This document shows, piece by piece, positions 1 to 8,704 of a stretch of DNA of 64,000 nt. The notes under the pieces were generated by a model that made no database searches, was not told where the DNA came from, and worked only from the letters and a program-made list of their open reading frames with translations. The translations under genes and the position numbers were made by a program. The stretch is from Neiella marina (GTDB taxonomy: Bacteria; Pseudomonadota; Gammaproteobacteria; Enterobacterales; Neiellaceae): positions 62,001 through 126,000 of the forward strand of contig NZ_NGNS01000001.1 of NCBI RefSeq assembly GCF_002165625.1, given 5' to 3'. How positions within the stretch are numbered: position 1 is the first letter of the stretch; the number at the start of each line of letters is the position of its first letter.

Positions 1-457
1 CGTCCTTGCGCTCGAATTCGCCGTCGAAAGTATTGCCTTGGCTATCGCCCTGTGATGATCGACCCTGCTGAAATTGGCCATGGCCGAAATGTTGGGCATG
101 ACCAAAACGAATAAAACGAGATGTCAGCACCGACTTGGCAAATTGTTGGCGCAGCGGCGGCAATAATAATAGTGCCCCCAAAGCATCCGTGATGAACCCA
201 GGGATTAGCAAACATAAGCCCGCAAACGCCAGCATACCGCCCTCAATGACTTCTGGAGCCGTGGTTTGACCTTGCGCCATGTTTTGCTGAGCGCGCTGCA
301 TCACACCCAAGCCCTGACTACGAACTAGCGATAAACCAACAATTGCAGTCAACACCGTCAGGCCAATAGCCCCCAAGGCACCAATTTGACTACCGACTTG
401 AATCAACACCGTCAATTCAACAATAGGGACTAACAATATCAATATCAGAAAAGGCAA
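1..457 (-). CDS. fxsA: FxsA family membrane protein (3' end outside window)
   Basis: Reading the reverse strand gives a small hydrophobic protein with the FxsA pattern: a first membrane segment (PFLILILLVPIVELTVLIQ), a Gly/Ala-rich turn (GSQIGALGAIGLTVLTAIVG), a second hydrophobic pair around LAFAGLCLLIPGFITDALG, the characteristic LLLLPPLR, then a polar Gly/Gln/His-rich tail. FxsA is an inner-membrane protein known in E. coli for easing phage T7 exclusion by the F plasmid; its normal role is unclear. I chose a TTG start at 457 because GGAG lies 7 nt upstream and the product then aligns with the E. coli N-terminus, which also begins just before the first membrane segment. No in-frame ATG lies close by, and the frame stays open further upstream, so the start is uncertain. 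In relatives fxsA sits beside groES-groEL, probably just outside this window. Confidence 0.85.
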   Translation of the reverse strand, partial: MPFLILILLVPIVELTVLIQVGSQIGALGAIGLTVLTAIVGLSLVRSQGLGVMQRAQQNMAQGQTTAPEVIEGGMLAFAGLCLLIPGFITDALGALLLLPPLRQQFAKSVLTSRFIRFGHAQHFGHGQFQQGRSSQGDSQGNTFDGEFERKD

Positions 458-701
458 ACTCTTGCTCCAACGTCGTCTTGAACCATAAAGATGGGGGCAC
501 TTCTCCGTTTTGCAAGCAAAGTGCTCAATGTTTGAGCATATGACCACGCCATCAACAAAAGGTTGCAGTGCCAACTAAATCTGCACCGAGGGGCTGATCG
601 CACGGTTTGTTCGCTGTGAATTTCTGTACTTGTTGCCGAGCATGTTATAAACGACGACTTAAACTCTATTTGATCAGCTGACCACTCATTGACGTTTCAA
701 G

Positions 702-1046
702 ATGACAAACAAAGCGGATACACCAAACCACCGGGACGATATCCGTATCGTTCTAACCACCTGCGGAACAACTGAGCAAGCTCAGGCAATAGCAACTGAT
801 TTGCTGTCGGCCGAGCTGGTGGCATGCGTTAACCTGTTACCGCCAATGCAAAGTATCTATCGCTGGCAGGGGGAGATTTGTAATGAAACCGAAGTTCAAC
901 TGGTCATAAAAACCAGAGAACAACACGTAGAGGCAATTAAACGCTGGCTCAATGAACACCACCCCTACGAAACGCCAGAAGTCTTGGTGCTTTCTGTCGC
1001 CGATGCCAGCCTAGCCTATCATCAATGGATAAAAGAAGTATGCTGA
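702..1046 (+). CDS. cutA: Divalent cation tolerance protein CutA
   Basis: A 114-residue protein of normal CutA length. It carries the family core: an N-terminal beta strand (IRIVLTTCGTTEQAQAIA), the motif ACVNLLPPMQSIYRWQGEI, and EVQLVIKTREQHVEAI. CutA forms very stable trimers with a ferredoxin-like fold; mutants in E. coli are copper sensitive, but the molecular role is unresolved. The gene overlaps the start of dsbD by 22 nt in another frame, so the two are probably translationally coupled. The cutA-dsbD pairing is conserved in gammaproteobacteria, where DsbD supplies electrons to periplasmic thiol enzymes. Identification is firm from motif and context. Confidence 0.95.
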   Translation: MTNKADTPNHRDDIRIVLTTCGTTEQAQAIATDLLSAELVACVNLLPPMQSIYRWQGEICNETEVQLVIKTREQHVEAIKRWLNEHHPYETPEVLVLSVADASLAYHQWIKEVC

Positions 1047-2821
1047 CCCACACGACCCGTTTATTAGCTATGACACGCCGTAGCGCCGTTGCGACAATGG
1101 CTGTGTTGAGCCTGCTGATGAGTTCAATCAGCACTGCTAACCCGTTGTCGTTCTTAAATGACACACCAGAATTTCTGCCAGAGCACGAAGCCTTTGAGTT
1201 TTCGGCAGATGTCATTGAACCGGGTAGAGTGGAAGTGTTTTGGCAAATAGCAGATGGCTATTATTTATATCGAGACAAACTTAAGTTTGAGCTCAATGGT
1301 CAAGTGATCACACCGACGAACTTACCGAAGGCAGAGCCCCACGAAGATGAGTTTTTCGGTTTAACCCAGGTTTATTACTACAACCTAGTGGTGCCATTGA
1401 ATTATGAGAGTTCGGCCGACAGCAGCATCACCGTGACTTACATGGGGTGTGCCGAAGCAGGCCTTTGCTACCCTCCTACCAAACAGAAAATTTCGGTGCC
1501 ATCGACCCTTGCGAGCAGCAGCGCACCAACAACGCCGGCAACTCAAGCAGATTTAGCCAGCTCATTGGCATCAGACAGCAAGTCCACAACCTTGGCTTTG
1601 TTCTTTTTACTCGGCCTAGGTTTGGCATTCACGCCTTGCGTATTTCCCATGTACCCGATTCTTTCAAGCGTTATCGCCGGCAACCGAAATGCTTCTAAGA
1701 GCCGCGCCTTTGCGCTGAGCTTTACCTACGTGCAGGGCATGGCGCTAACTTATACTTTGCTTGGCTTGCTGGTCGCTTCTTTTGGCATGCAACTGCAAGC
1801 CGCATTCCAGCACCCTGTGGTGCTGATCAGCCTCAGTGTCCTATTTGCTGGCTTGGCGTTATCTATGTTTGGTGTTTTCAATCTGCAATTGCCCGCAAGT
1901 TTGCGCGATCGCTTGCAGCAAACGAGTCAAAACATGGAAGGCGGCCGCTATGGTTCTGTATTCGGTTTAGGCATTATTGCCGGTTTGGTTGCCTCTCCTT
2001 GTACCACTGCGCCACTTTCTGCTGCGTTGCTTTATGTTGGTCAAAGCGGAGACTTGGTATTTGGTGGTAGTGCTTTATATCTGTTGTCGCTGGGAATGGG
2101 GTTACCGCTATTAGTAGTCGGGACTTTGGGCGCCAAGTTGCTACCGAAAAGTGGCCCTTGGATGAATGCGGTAAAACACTTGCTTGGTTTTATGACTCTT
2201 GCGGTGCCGGTGTTTTTACTCGAGCGCATCGTACCGGCCAGTGTCAGCTCAGCATTGTGGGCGTTGTTGCTACTTATCACCGCAAGTTATTTGCTGTTCG
2301 CGCTGCGACAAGTCGCTAAACCGGTAGTCGGAACTTTAGGCTACGCGTTCGCGGTGTTGTTATTGGCAGGTGCAGGATATTTTGGCTTACAGCTTGTCCC
2401 TTCGACAATCGGACCAATCGACCAAAGCCAGCAGCCGTCGAAAGATGAATTGGGGTTTATCACCGTCACCAATCAGCAAGAACTGCAACAACAGTTAGCC
2501 GACGCTGCAGCCCAGGGGCAACCGGCGTTAGTCGACTTCTACGCCGACTGGTGTGTCGCATGCAAGGAATTCGACAAATACACCTTTCCCGATCCTGCAG
2601 TTCGGCAGACGTTATCTGAATGGCGCTTGATCCGCATCGATGTTACCGCCTCGACGTTGCAGGATATCGAGCTACTCGAGGCCTACGATATCCTCGGATT
2701 GCCAAGCCTGCTGTTGTTTTCGCCGCAAGGGGAAGAACTACTCACCTACCGAATTGCCGGATTCCTCAAGCCACAACCCTTCATTGCTCATATTCGCTCG
2801 GCAACCGAGTCATACCAGTAA
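1025..2821 (+). CDS. dsbD: Thiol:disulfide interchange protein DsbD
   Basis: DsbD moves electrons from cytoplasmic thioredoxin across the inner membrane to periplasmic DsbC, DsbG and CcmG. All three modules are visible. After a signal peptide (to about residue 38) comes the periplasmic alpha domain with Cys142 and Cys148 (MGCAEAGLCYPP). The eight-helix membrane domain has Cys205 (FTPCVFPMYP) and Cys326 (ASPCTTAPLS). The C-terminal thioredoxin-like gamma domain has Cys510-V-A-Cys513 (YADWCVACKEF). The six redox cysteines of the E. coli enzyme are thus all present, and the length of 598 residues is normal. The start is uncertain: later ATGs at 1040 and 1070 also leave a signal peptide, and none has a strong Shine-Dalgarno. 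It overlaps cutA and is followed by about 280 nt of non-coding DNA. Confidence 0.97.
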   Translation: MDKRSMLTHTTRLLAMTRRSAVATMAVLSLLMSSISTANPLSFLNDTPEFLPEHEAFEFSADVIEPGRVEVFWQIADGYYLYRDKLKFELNGQVITPTNLPKAEPHEDEFFGLTQVYYYNLVVPLNYESSADSSITVTYMGCAEAGLCYPPTKQKISVPSTLASSSAPTTPATQADLASSLASDSKSTTLALFFLLGLGLAFTPCVFPMYPILSSVIAGNRNASKSRAFALSFTYVQGMALTYTLLGLLVASFGMQLQAAFQHPVVLISLSVLFAGLALSMFGVFNLQLPASLRDRLQQTSQNMEGGRYGSVFGLGIIAGLVASPCTTAPLSAALLYVGQSGDLVFGGSALYLLSLGMGLPLLVVGTLGAKLLPKSGPWMNAVKHLLGFMTLAVPVFLLERIVPASVSSALWALLLLITASYLLFALRQVAKPVVGTLGYAFAVLLLAGAGYFGLQLVPSTIGPIDQSQQPSKDELGFITVTNQQELQQQLADAAAQGQPALVDFYADWCVACKEFDKYTFPDPAVRQTLSEWRLIRIDVTASTLQDIELLEAYDILGLPSLLLFSPQGEELLTYRIAGFLKPQPFIAHIRSATESYQ

Positions 2822-2832
2822 CTACTAAAATC

Positions 2833-2866
2833 GTCGATTTGGCCTACACTAGAGGGTCAAATCGAC
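2833..2866. repeat. Inverted repeat downstream of dsbD
   Basis: GTCGATTTG (2833-2841) is repeated inverted as CAAATCGAC (2858-2866) with a 16-nt loop, starting 11 nt after the dsbD stop codon. No T-run follows on either strand, so it is not a classical intrinsic terminator; it could stabilise the cutA-dsbD mRNA 3' end. The rest of the gap before aroQ is AT-rich and presumably holds the aroQ-accBC promoter, but I could not fix its boxes. Confidence 0.5.
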
Positions 2867-3099
2867 CTGCTCAACGATGTCTTTGCATTTGTCGCCAGCA
2901 CGAAATTGATGTTTTTTTGGTAAGGCAATCACACATTTTCTGAGATTAGACCAGAAAAAAGCTGCGAACAGACACGATTTTCCATTATCATCGCAAAAAA
3001 TTACAAAGCCCCGTTATTTTCGGGAACTTTTCGGACTAAAAACACTCTAACGAAAAGTTAACAACAGATAACAACATTTTTGCCGAGGATGCCCACAGG

Positions 3100-3561
3100 A
3101 TGCCAAATAAATATCGTATTTTGGTACTAAATGGCCCAAACCTAAATTTGTTAGGTACGCGTGAACCAGACAAGTATGGTCACCAAACATTGTCGTCCAT
3201 TATCGAGCAACTACGCGATCTGGCTTCCAACTATGATGTTGACATTGACCACCTGCAAAGCAACTCAGAAGTCGAATTGATTGACGCAATTCACCAAGCG
3301 AAAAATCAAGTCGATTTTATTCTGATTAATCCTGCTGCTTTTACCCATACCAGTGTCGCACTGCGCGACGCTCTGCTTGCTGTGGCCATACCATTTATCG
3401 AAATCCACTTGTCTAATGTTCACTCACGTGAACCATTTAGGCAGCACTCCTATTTCTCAGATGTGGCTCAAGGCGTTATTTGCGGTTTAGGCCCCATCGG
3501 TTATGAACTTGCGATGTTAGCTGCGTTTCAACAGCTGTCATCTGCCAACCCAACAAACTAA
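3100..3561 (+). CDS. aroQ: 3-dehydroquinate dehydratase, type II
   Basis: Cytosolic enzyme of the shikimate pathway that converts 3-dehydroquinate to 3-dehydroshikimate. The 153-residue product has the type II signature: [17 protein letters not shown] near the N-terminus with the catalytic Tyr26 on the flexible lid, [17 protein letters not shown] in the middle, and [18 protein letters not shown] with the catalytic His103. It starts a likely operon with accB (23 nt downstream) and accC, an arrangement conserved in many gammaproteobacteria. The ATG is preceded by AGG motifs (3086-3099). The upstream stretch is AT-rich with a small CCCG/CGGG hairpin near 3010, and is a plausible site for control of the whole aroQ-accBC unit. 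Confidence 0.97.
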   Translation: MPNKYRILVLNGPNLNLLGTREPDKYGHQTLSSIIEQLRDLASNYDVDIDHLQSNSEVELIDAIHQAKNQVDFILINPAAFTHTSVALRDALLAVAIPFIEIHLSNVHSREPFRQHSYFSDVAQGVICGLGPIGYELAMLAAFQQLSSANPTN

Positions 3562-3584
3562 TTCGAATAAGAGATCCCTACACT

Positions 3585-4034
3585 ATGGATATTCGCAAAG
3601 TAAAAAAACTGATTGAACTGGTTGAAGAATCTGGTATTTCCGAGTTGGAAATCACCGAAGGTGAAGAGTCAGTTCGAATCAGTCGTGGTGGTACTGTCGT
3701 TGCCGCAGCTCCAATTGCAGCGGCACCAGTCGCTGCAGCTCCGGTTGCAGCAGCACCAGCCGCCGCGCCGGCCGTTGCCGAACCAGCAGCCGAAGTTGCG
3801 GGTCACGCGGTGAAATCACCAATGGTAGGTTCGTTCTATCGCTCGCCAGCGCCCGGTGCAGCACCATTTGTTGAAGTGGGTCAAACCGTTAATGTCGGCG
3901 ACACTCTATGCATCATCGAAGCAATGAAGATGATGAACCAAATCGAGTCAGACAAAGCCGGCGTCGTCAAAGCAATTCTGGCTGAAGATGGACAAGCGAT
4001 TGAGTTTGACGAACCTCTGATCATCATCGAATAA
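3585..4034 (+). CDS. accB: Biotin carboxyl carrier protein of acetyl-CoA carboxylase
   Basis: Carries biotin between the carboxylase and carboxyltransferase halves of acetyl-CoA carboxylase, the first committed step of fatty acid synthesis. The N-terminal helix ([18 protein letters not shown]) is followed by a Pro/Ala-rich swinging hinge (about residues 39-70, with repeats of AAPVA) and the biotinyl domain. The biotin attachment site is EAMKMMN with Lys115, and the domain also contains the 'thumb' region around [13 protein letters not shown] typical of bacterial AccB. Length (149 residues) is close to E. coli AccB (156). It lies 11 nt upstream of accC. In E. coli AccB represses its own operon; whether this applies here cannot be read from the sequence. 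Confidence 0.98.
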   Translation: MDIRKVKKLIELVEESGISELEITEGEESVRISRGGTVVAAAPIAAAPVAAAPVAAAPAAAPAVAEPAAEVAGHAVKSPMVGSFYRSPAPGAAPFVEVGQTVNVGDTLCIIEAMKMMNQIESDKAGVVKAILAEDGQAIEFDEPLIIIE

Positions 4035-4045
4035 GCGAGCCCGTC

Positions 4046-5389
4046 ATGCTAGATAAAGTAGTGATTGCAAACCGAGGCGAAATTGCCCTGCGCGTACTAC
4101 GTGCATGCAAAGAGCTCGGTATCAAGACGGTTGCAGTGCACTCGACTGCCGATCGCGATTTAAAACATGTTCTGCTGGCTGACGAGTCGGTGTGCATCGG
4201 CAAGCCTCCTGCCACAGAAAGTTACCTCAATGTGCCTCGCATTATTGCCGCAGCGGAAGTGACCGGTGCCGTAGCCATTCACCCTGGCTATGGTTTCTTA
4301 TCAGAGAATGCTGATTTTGCTGAACAAGTAGAGCAAAGTGGCTTCATCTTCATTGGTCCCAAAGCTGACACCATTCGCGTCATGGGTGACAAGGTAGAAG
4401 CCATTAAGGCAATGAAAAAAGCCGGCGTTCCTTGTGTACCTGGCTCCGATGGCCCATTGGGTGACGATGAAGCGAAGAATATCGCCATCGCCAAGCGTAT
4501 TGGTTACCCAGTGATTATCAAAGCATCCGGTGGTGGTGGTGGTCGTGGTATGCGGGTGGTTCGTTCCGAAGACGATCTGCTGCAATCCATCCAGATGACT
4601 CGCGCTGAGGCCGGAGCCGCTTTTAACAATGATCAGGTTTATATGGAAAAATACCTAGAGAATCCTCGTCATATTGAGGTTCAGGTATTAGCCGATGGTC
4701 AAGGTGGCGCCATTCATTTAGGTGAGCGTGATTGTTCCATGCAACGTCGTCACCAAAAAGTGATCGAAGAAGCACCTGCCCCTGGTATCACTGAAGAGAT
4801 GCGTAAGTTTATTGGTGAACGTTGTTGCCGCGCCTGTCTTGAGATTGAATATCGCGGAGCTGGCACGTTTGAATTCTTGTATGAAAACGGTGAGTTCTAC
4901 TTCATCGAAATGAATACCCGGATTCAGGTCGAACATCCGGTCACTGAAATGGTCACTGGCGTTGACTTGATTAAAGAACAGCTACGAATTGCTGCCGGAC
5001 AACCGCTGTCTTTCAGCCAAGACGACATTAAGTTGCGTGGCCACGCGATGGAATGCCGAATCAATGCTGAAGATCCAGAAACATTTATCCCATCTCCGGG
5101 TAACATCGAGCGCTTCCATCCGCCAGGTGGTTTGGGGATCCGCTGGGATTCTCACATCTACTCCGGCTATAAAGTGCCACCAAACTACGATTCGATGATC
5201 GGTAAGTTGATCACTTATGGCGAAAATCGCGACGTTGCCATCGCCCGCATGCGCAATGCACTGGGCGAGCTGGTAGTGGATGGCATCAAGACCAACCCGC
5301 CGCTGCATCAAAAAATTCTTGCTGATGAAAACTTCCAGCACGGCGGAACTAACATCCACTATTTGGAAAAGAAATTAGGCATGCAGTAA
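4046..5389 (+). CDS. accC: Biotin carboxylase subunit of acetyl-CoA carboxylase
   Basis: ATP-dependent carboxylation of the biotin on AccB. The 447-residue protein shows the biotin carboxylase N-domain ([21 protein letters not shown]), the ATP-grasp glycine loop ([14 protein letters not shown], about residues 159-172), the metal and bicarbonate-binding stretch [19 protein letters not shown], and [20 protein letters not shown] with the catalytic Glu and Arg residues. Length and motifs match E. coli AccC (449). It is the last gene of the aroQ-accB-accC unit and is followed 20 nt later by a strong intrinsic terminator. In several relatives prmA follows directly; here a 12-kb block intervenes. 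Confidence 0.98.
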   Translation: MLDKVVIANRGEIALRVLRACKELGIKTVAVHSTADRDLKHVLLADESVCIGKPPATESYLNVPRIIAAAEVTGAVAIHPGYGFLSENADFAEQVEQSGFIFIGPKADTIRVMGDKVEAIKAMKKAGVPCVPGSDGPLGDDEAKNIAIAKRIGYPVIIKASGGGGGRGMRVVRSEDDLLQSIQMTRAEAGAAFNNDQVYMEKYLENPRHIEVQVLADGQGGAIHLGERDCSMQRRHQKVIEEAPAPGITEEMRKFIGERCCRACLEIEYRGAGTFEFLYENGEFYFIEMNTRIQVEHPVTEMVTGVDLIKEQLRIAAGQPLSFSQDDIKLRGHAMECRINAEDPETFIPSPGNIERFHPPGGLGIRWDSHIYSGYKVPPNYDSMIGKLITYGENRDVAIARMRNALGELVVDGIKTNPPLHQKILADENFQHGGTNIHYLEKKLGMQ

Positions 5390-5404
5390 GCCGCCGCAAA
5401 AACC

Positions 5405-5436
5405 AAAAACGCAGCCCCTGAGGCTGCGTTTTTTTT
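5405..5436 (+). terminator. Intrinsic terminator after accC
   Basis: Perfect 8-bp stem ACGCAGCC / GGCTGCGT (5409-5416 and 5422-5429) with a 5-nt loop, flanked by A-rich DNA and followed by eight T residues. It ends the aroQ-accBC transcript. Confidence 0.93.
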
Positions 5437-5475
5437 GTCCAGCTTTCCGAGTCTGTCACAAGAGCAAAGGTTGAA

Positions 5476-6687
5476 GTGAGTTACCATGCAGTCCAGCAAT
5501 GCAGTGGAGGTGGGCATGGTTTGCTAGTGCGCAACAGAACAAAAACCATAATAAGCAATAACAATCAATATGTTATAAAGGTTGCTTCGCTATTACTGAC
5601 TCTTTATCTGTTGGCATTTTGCAATGTCGTTAGAGCTGATGATACGCCCTCTCCAATGCACGCTGTATTAATCAATCCAGCGAAACCCGGCAATGTTTTC
5701 TGGGATAATGTCAGCCTTATCGCCACCACCGCAGCCGAAAGCTTAGGAATCGAACTAACCATCAAATATGCCCAGCACCGATTCGGTGTCATCGATCATA
5801 TCCGCGCCATAGCCAATCAACCTTCAAAGCCTGATTACGTCATATTCATGTATCAAAAAGCCCATGGACTTGAGGCGCTGAAGATTTTGGAACAGGCCAA
5901 GATCAATAGTTTTCTGATCAACACCGATATTCCCGAACAAGAACAACCACACGTTGGCAAACCAAGGCAATACTTTAAGCACTGGCTGGGACATTCATTT
6001 CCAAACAATCAACAAGCCGGCTATCAATTGTCACAATGGTTGTTGGCACGGGCGCAACAACTCGAGCTCGCCCCACAGTTAGTTGCGATTAGCGGCTCGC
6101 GCGAATCATCAGCGTCAGCGTATTGCAATCAAGGCCTTAGGGAGTCGCTGCAATCAGAACCAATGGCAACATTGCACCAGCTGGTATTTGCTCACTGGTC
6201 ATATGATAAAGCCAAGAAACAGGCCAAAGGGTTGCTGGCTCGATACCCCGAAACCAATATCGTCTGGGCGATGGGCGAAGATGTAGCGTTTGGAATCATT
6301 GATGCCGCAAGAGAAACTGGCAGAAATGTTGGTAATGATCTGCTGATCGGCAGCACGGTTTCCACAGCCGCCGGATTAAACGCCATTCAGAATGGCCTCA
6401 TGGTAGGTAACATTGGCCCCGATATCTGGGAAGCTGGATGGGCCTTATCATTGCTAGCGGATCATTTTCATGGCTACGACTTCGGTCAGCAACAAACAGT
6501 ATTCGAATACCAGTTGCAGTTAGTGACCGCCGATAACTTGCAAGACTTTGCTCATTTCATCGATCAACAATTTTGGCAACGCTTTGATTTTAAATCGCTC
6601 ACCAAACGCCACAATACCTCGCATCAGCAGTATCAGCTGTCTGCTATCGAGCTGCTGCGTAGCGAACGCCCATTGAGTTATCGCTAA
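5476..6687 (+). CDS. Periplasmic sugar-binding protein-like (type I fold), orphan
   Basis: A 403-residue exported protein of the type I periplasmic binding fold (Peripla_BP_4-like), as used by sugar ABC transporters and by periplasmic sensors such as LuxP. A hydrophobic signal segment (VASLLLTLYLLAFCNVVRA) precedes the mature domain. The fold is recognised from HAVLINPAKPGNVFWDNV near the start, the alternating strand-helix pattern, a hinge region near AISGSRESSASAYCNQGLRE, NIVWAMGEDVAFGIIDAARE, and IGSTVSTAAGLNAIQNG. The start is a GTG with AAGG 5 nt upstream; a later GTG near 5527 is also possible. No permease or ATPase gene is nearby, so it may feed a distant transporter or act as a ligand sensor for a membrane kinase or cyclase. 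The ligand cannot be told. The downstream ROK regulator hints at carbohydrate. Confidence 0.75.
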   Translation: MSYHAVQQCSGGGHGLLVRNRTKTIISNNNQYVIKVASLLLTLYLLAFCNVVRADDTPSPMHAVLINPAKPGNVFWDNVSLIATTAAESLGIELTIKYAQHRFGVIDHIRAIANQPSKPDYVIFMYQKAHGLEALKILEQAKINSFLINTDIPEQEQPHVGKPRQYFKHWLGHSFPNNQQAGYQLSQWLLARAQQLELAPQLVAISGSRESSASAYCNQGLRESLQSEPMATLHQLVFAHWSYDKAKKQAKGLLARYPETNIVWAMGEDVAFGIIDAARETGRNVGNDLLIGSTVSTAAGLNAIQNGLMVGNIGPDIWEAGWALSLLADHFHGYDFGQQQTVFEYQLQLVTADNLQDFAHFIDQQFWQRFDFKSLTKRHNTSHQQYQLSAIELLRSERPLSYR

Positions 6688-7244
6688 CTGCTCTGACCTT
6701 AAATTATTTCTTCTGTAAAATTAAATTATGCTAAGCGAATCACAAAGTGAGCGTGGAACCGGTCCCACAGATGAGGTATTCTTCTTTCACGGTTATAGCT
6801 CCAATTGCCCGTAGTTGAGGATTGTTCCAACGCATGTTTATGGTCCTAGCCTACCTAAACAGCAACGCCAATAGTCAACCTGCGATAAACCGCAATGGTG
6901 AGCCATACCGCCTTCTTATAAGTGTGGCGCGAGTACGTTTTAGCCTTTCGTTTCTCGCACCAGCATTCATGCTGACACTACTTATCAGATGTTACCTAGC
7001 CTTTTTTGTTACCCAGACCCATGGTCTGGGTTTTTTTTGCCCAATTGGTCACAAAACTCTATTTGCAGTCAGTGCCTATTCAAGTTACAACAAAGTTAGG
7101 ACTGCGAATTAATACTCAAAATAAATCAGTTGCTGATGACGAACTCATGATGAATTAACGGGTTGAAGTCAAAAATCACCCGACAATGGTCATCCAACAA
7201 GCAGCCATTTCCAAACACGACTTTAGGCCATAACAAGAACTACC
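6688..7244 (+). other. 557-nt intergenic region with operator-like palindrome and terminator
   Basis: No convincing gene lies here. Near the left end is a 16-nt near-palindrome, GTGGAACCGGTCCCAC (6753-6768, one mismatched pair, central CCGG), of a kind used by LacI-type repressors. A strong rightward terminator lies at 7011-7038. An open frame of 96 codons (6822-7112) runs straight through that terminator and lacks a ribosome-binding site, so I do not accept it. The palindrome and terminator together could delimit a small non-coding RNA of roughly 250 nt, but no convincing promoter was found. The last 200 nt upstream of the ROK gene are AT-rich and presumably contain its promoter. Confidence 0.4.
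7011..7038 (+). terminator. Intrinsic terminator with no assigned gene
   Basis: Perfect 9-bp stem ACCCAGACC / GGTCTGGGT (7011-7019, 7023-7031) with a 3-nt loop and eight T residues. It is oriented rightward and is 324 nt beyond the stop of the sugar-binding protein gene, so it either ends that transcript late or ends an unannotated RNA. Confidence 0.85.
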
Positions 7245-8432
7245 ATGAAAAAAATCACAGACACCGAACAAATCCGAGCAGCCAATCGCAAGCAAATTAT
7301 TGCTGCACTTCGCGCTCACGGTCCGTTGGCGCGGGTAGAACTTTGCGAGATCACAGGCTTGAGCCCTGCAACTGTCACGGCAATCACCTCTGATCTATTT
7401 AGTATTGGCTTCCTTAAAGAGAGCAGTACAACTCCAGAGGGACATCAAGGCCGTGGACGGCCGAAAGTCAACATCGACCTCAACTCTGAAGCGGCGTTTG
7501 TTATTGGTATTCTGCCGTCAGTGAATCAATTAGAATTCGTGCTTGGCGATTTAAAAGGTAACTTACGTGAAACCCACAAAGTTGCCATTCAACTTGATCG
7601 ACTCGACGAACAACAATTTATTACTCTCGTTATAGACGGCATCAATGATTTTCTAGCGTTCACCGGGATCGATAGAAATCGCTTGAGCGCCATTGGTATC
7701 GCGATGCAGGGGCCGGTCGACAGTGATGCAGGGGTGATCACCTGGAGCCCTGCGTTGTCGATTACCAATGTACAAATCTGCCAGCCGCTTGAAGACCGCT
7801 TTAACGTCCCAGTCGGCATTGCCAACGATTCAGATATTGTTGCTTTGGCACTGCGCCATCTCAACAACTACTCCCATGACATCAACCTTGTCAGCATTGT
7901 GCTTGGTCAAGGCGTTGGCATGGGGGCACTGATCAATGGTCAGCTTTACTCGGGCTCACGAGGAGCCGCCGGCGAATTTGGTCACGTGAAATTCAATCTC
8001 GAGGGGCCGCAATGCCGTTGTGGTGCGCGCGGATGTATTGAAGCTTATTGCAGCGACTACGCGCTTTATCGAGACGCCTCAACCATCATGCATTTACCAA
8101 GTTCAGATAACCACCGGCCCACCGCCGCCCAAATGCAAGCCATCATTGATGAGCTCGACAGTGGCAATGAAGCATTGCAGCGCATCTTTGAACAAGCCGG
8201 ACGAGTGTTAGGCTTGGGCATTGCCAACTTAGTAACCGTACTCGATCCAGAGCGAGTGATTATTACCGGTGCTGGAGTCCATGGTTTTCCTTACATGGAA
8301 CAAAGCCTGAAGCGAGCAATGAGTGAGTCACTACTACCCAATCACTCAACCGATATGGTTGAGAGCTACAGCTGGCAAGAGGATTTGAAAGCCACTGGGG
8401 TCATTCAACTCAGCTTGGAACGTGGCGATTGA
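7245..8432 (+). CDS. ROK-family transcriptional repressor (NagC/Mlc type)
   Basis: A 395-residue regulator with an N-terminal winged helix-turn-helix (about residues 8-60: QIRAANRKQIIAALRAHGPL, then LCEITGLSPATVTAITSDL) joined to a ROK sugar-kinase-like domain. The ROK zinc site is visible as EFGHVKFNLEGPQCRCGARG (Cys-X-Cys-X4-Cys plus His). The sequence GQGVGMGALINGQLYSGSRG matches the ROK signature. Mlc and NagC bind DNA unless an inducer (phosphosugar or PTS component) is present. There is no sugar operon beside it, so its targets are unclear; the neighbouring pentose-phosphate genes and orphan sugar-binding protein are candidates. I could not assign it specifically to Mlc or NagC, so no symbol is given. 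Confidence 0.88.
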   Translation: MKKITDTEQIRAANRKQIIAALRAHGPLARVELCEITGLSPATVTAITSDLFSIGFLKESSTTPEGHQGRGRPKVNIDLNSEAAFVIGILPSVNQLEFVLGDLKGNLRETHKVAIQLDRLDEQQFITLVIDGINDFLAFTGIDRNRLSAIGIAMQGPVDSDAGVITWSPALSITNVQICQPLEDRFNVPVGIANDSDIVALALRHLNNYSHDINLVSIVLGQGVGMGALINGQLYSGSRGAAGEFGHVKFNLEGPQCRCGARGCIEAYCSDYALYRDASTIMHLPSSDNHRPTAAQMQAIIDELDSGNEALQRIFEQAGRVLGLGIANLVTVLDPERVIITGAGVHGFPYMEQSLKRAMSESLLPNHSTDMVESYSWQEDLKATGVIQLSLERGD

Positions 8433-8487
8433 TCGAGTGTTCAGTTTTGTTTCCACTAAAGGGTGAGTAAATTTTAAACAGAAAAAA

Positions 8488-8516
8488 TGTGATCTACATC
8501 ACCTTTCCACTATAAT
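8488..8516 (+). promoter_or_regulatory. CRP-like site next to a TATAAT box
   Basis: TGTGATCTACATCACC (8488-8503) matches the CRP consensus TGTGA-N6-TCACA except at the last base. A perfect TATAAT follows at 8511-8516, but no good -35 hexamer lies 17 nt before it; the CRP-like site occupies that place. With a start near 8523 the site would be centred around -27, which suits repression better than standard activation. Confidence 0.55.
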
Positions 8517-8548
8517 CAGCTCGAGCAATAGGCTCGAACTGATTTTTT
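8517..8548 (+). terminator. Hairpin plus T-run after the ROK gene
   Basis: CAG-c-TCGAGC pairs with GCTCGA-a-CTG around a 5-nt loop (8517-8541), followed by A and six T residues. It could end the ROK gene transcript, or act as a 5' attenuator hairpin of the small ORF that begins 14 nt after the T-run, because the TATAAT box directly precedes it. Confidence 0.55.
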
Positions 8549-8561
8549 GGAGGACAGAAAG

Positions 8562-8651
8562 GTGAACAGTCGACTCAAGAAGACCCTTGAGGACACCCCG
8601 TACAGCTTGTGGCTAACGCCGCTGCGGTATGTACCAGAACCGCGGGGTTAA
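8562..8651 (+). CDS. 29-residue small protein, unknown function
   Basis: A short reading frame of 29 codons starts at GTG and ends at TAA. A perfect GGAGG sits 8 nt before the GTG, stronger than for most genes in this window. The product begins MNSRLKKTLEDTP, basic and polar, and continues with an aromatic, proline-rich half (YSLWLTPLRYVPEPRG). It has no membrane segment or signal peptide. The frame is enclosed by its own signals: a TATAAT box and CRP-like site upstream and a 10-bp-stem terminator 21 nt after the stop codon. I do not recognise the family. It could be a regulatory microprotein, or a translated leader within a small RNA. The ribosome-binding site and the enclosing signals are seen directly; expression and function are inference. 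Confidence 0.6.
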   Translation: MNSRLKKTLEDTPYSLWLTPLRYVPEPRG

Positions 8652-8672
8652 TCATGACAATCAAGAAATGAC

Positions 8673-8704
8673 AAGGCCAGCTTTACTCACCAGCTGGCCT
8701 TTTT
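8673..8704 (+). terminator. Intrinsic terminator after the 29-residue ORF
   Basis: Perfect 10-bp stem AAGGCCAGCT / AGCTGGCCTT (8673-8682 and 8692-8701) followed by a T-run. The stem alone could also serve phhB on the opposite strand, whose stop codon is about 10 nt away, but the T-run is on the plus side. Confidence 0.85.

Noticed and set aside
4982-5359. Open frame of 125 codons on the minus strand
   Set aside because: It is antisense to accC, which has complete biotin carboxylase motifs.
6822-7112. Open frame of 96 codons with hydrophobic stretches
   Set aside because: It runs through a strong terminator, lacks a ribosome-binding site and shows no recognisable family.
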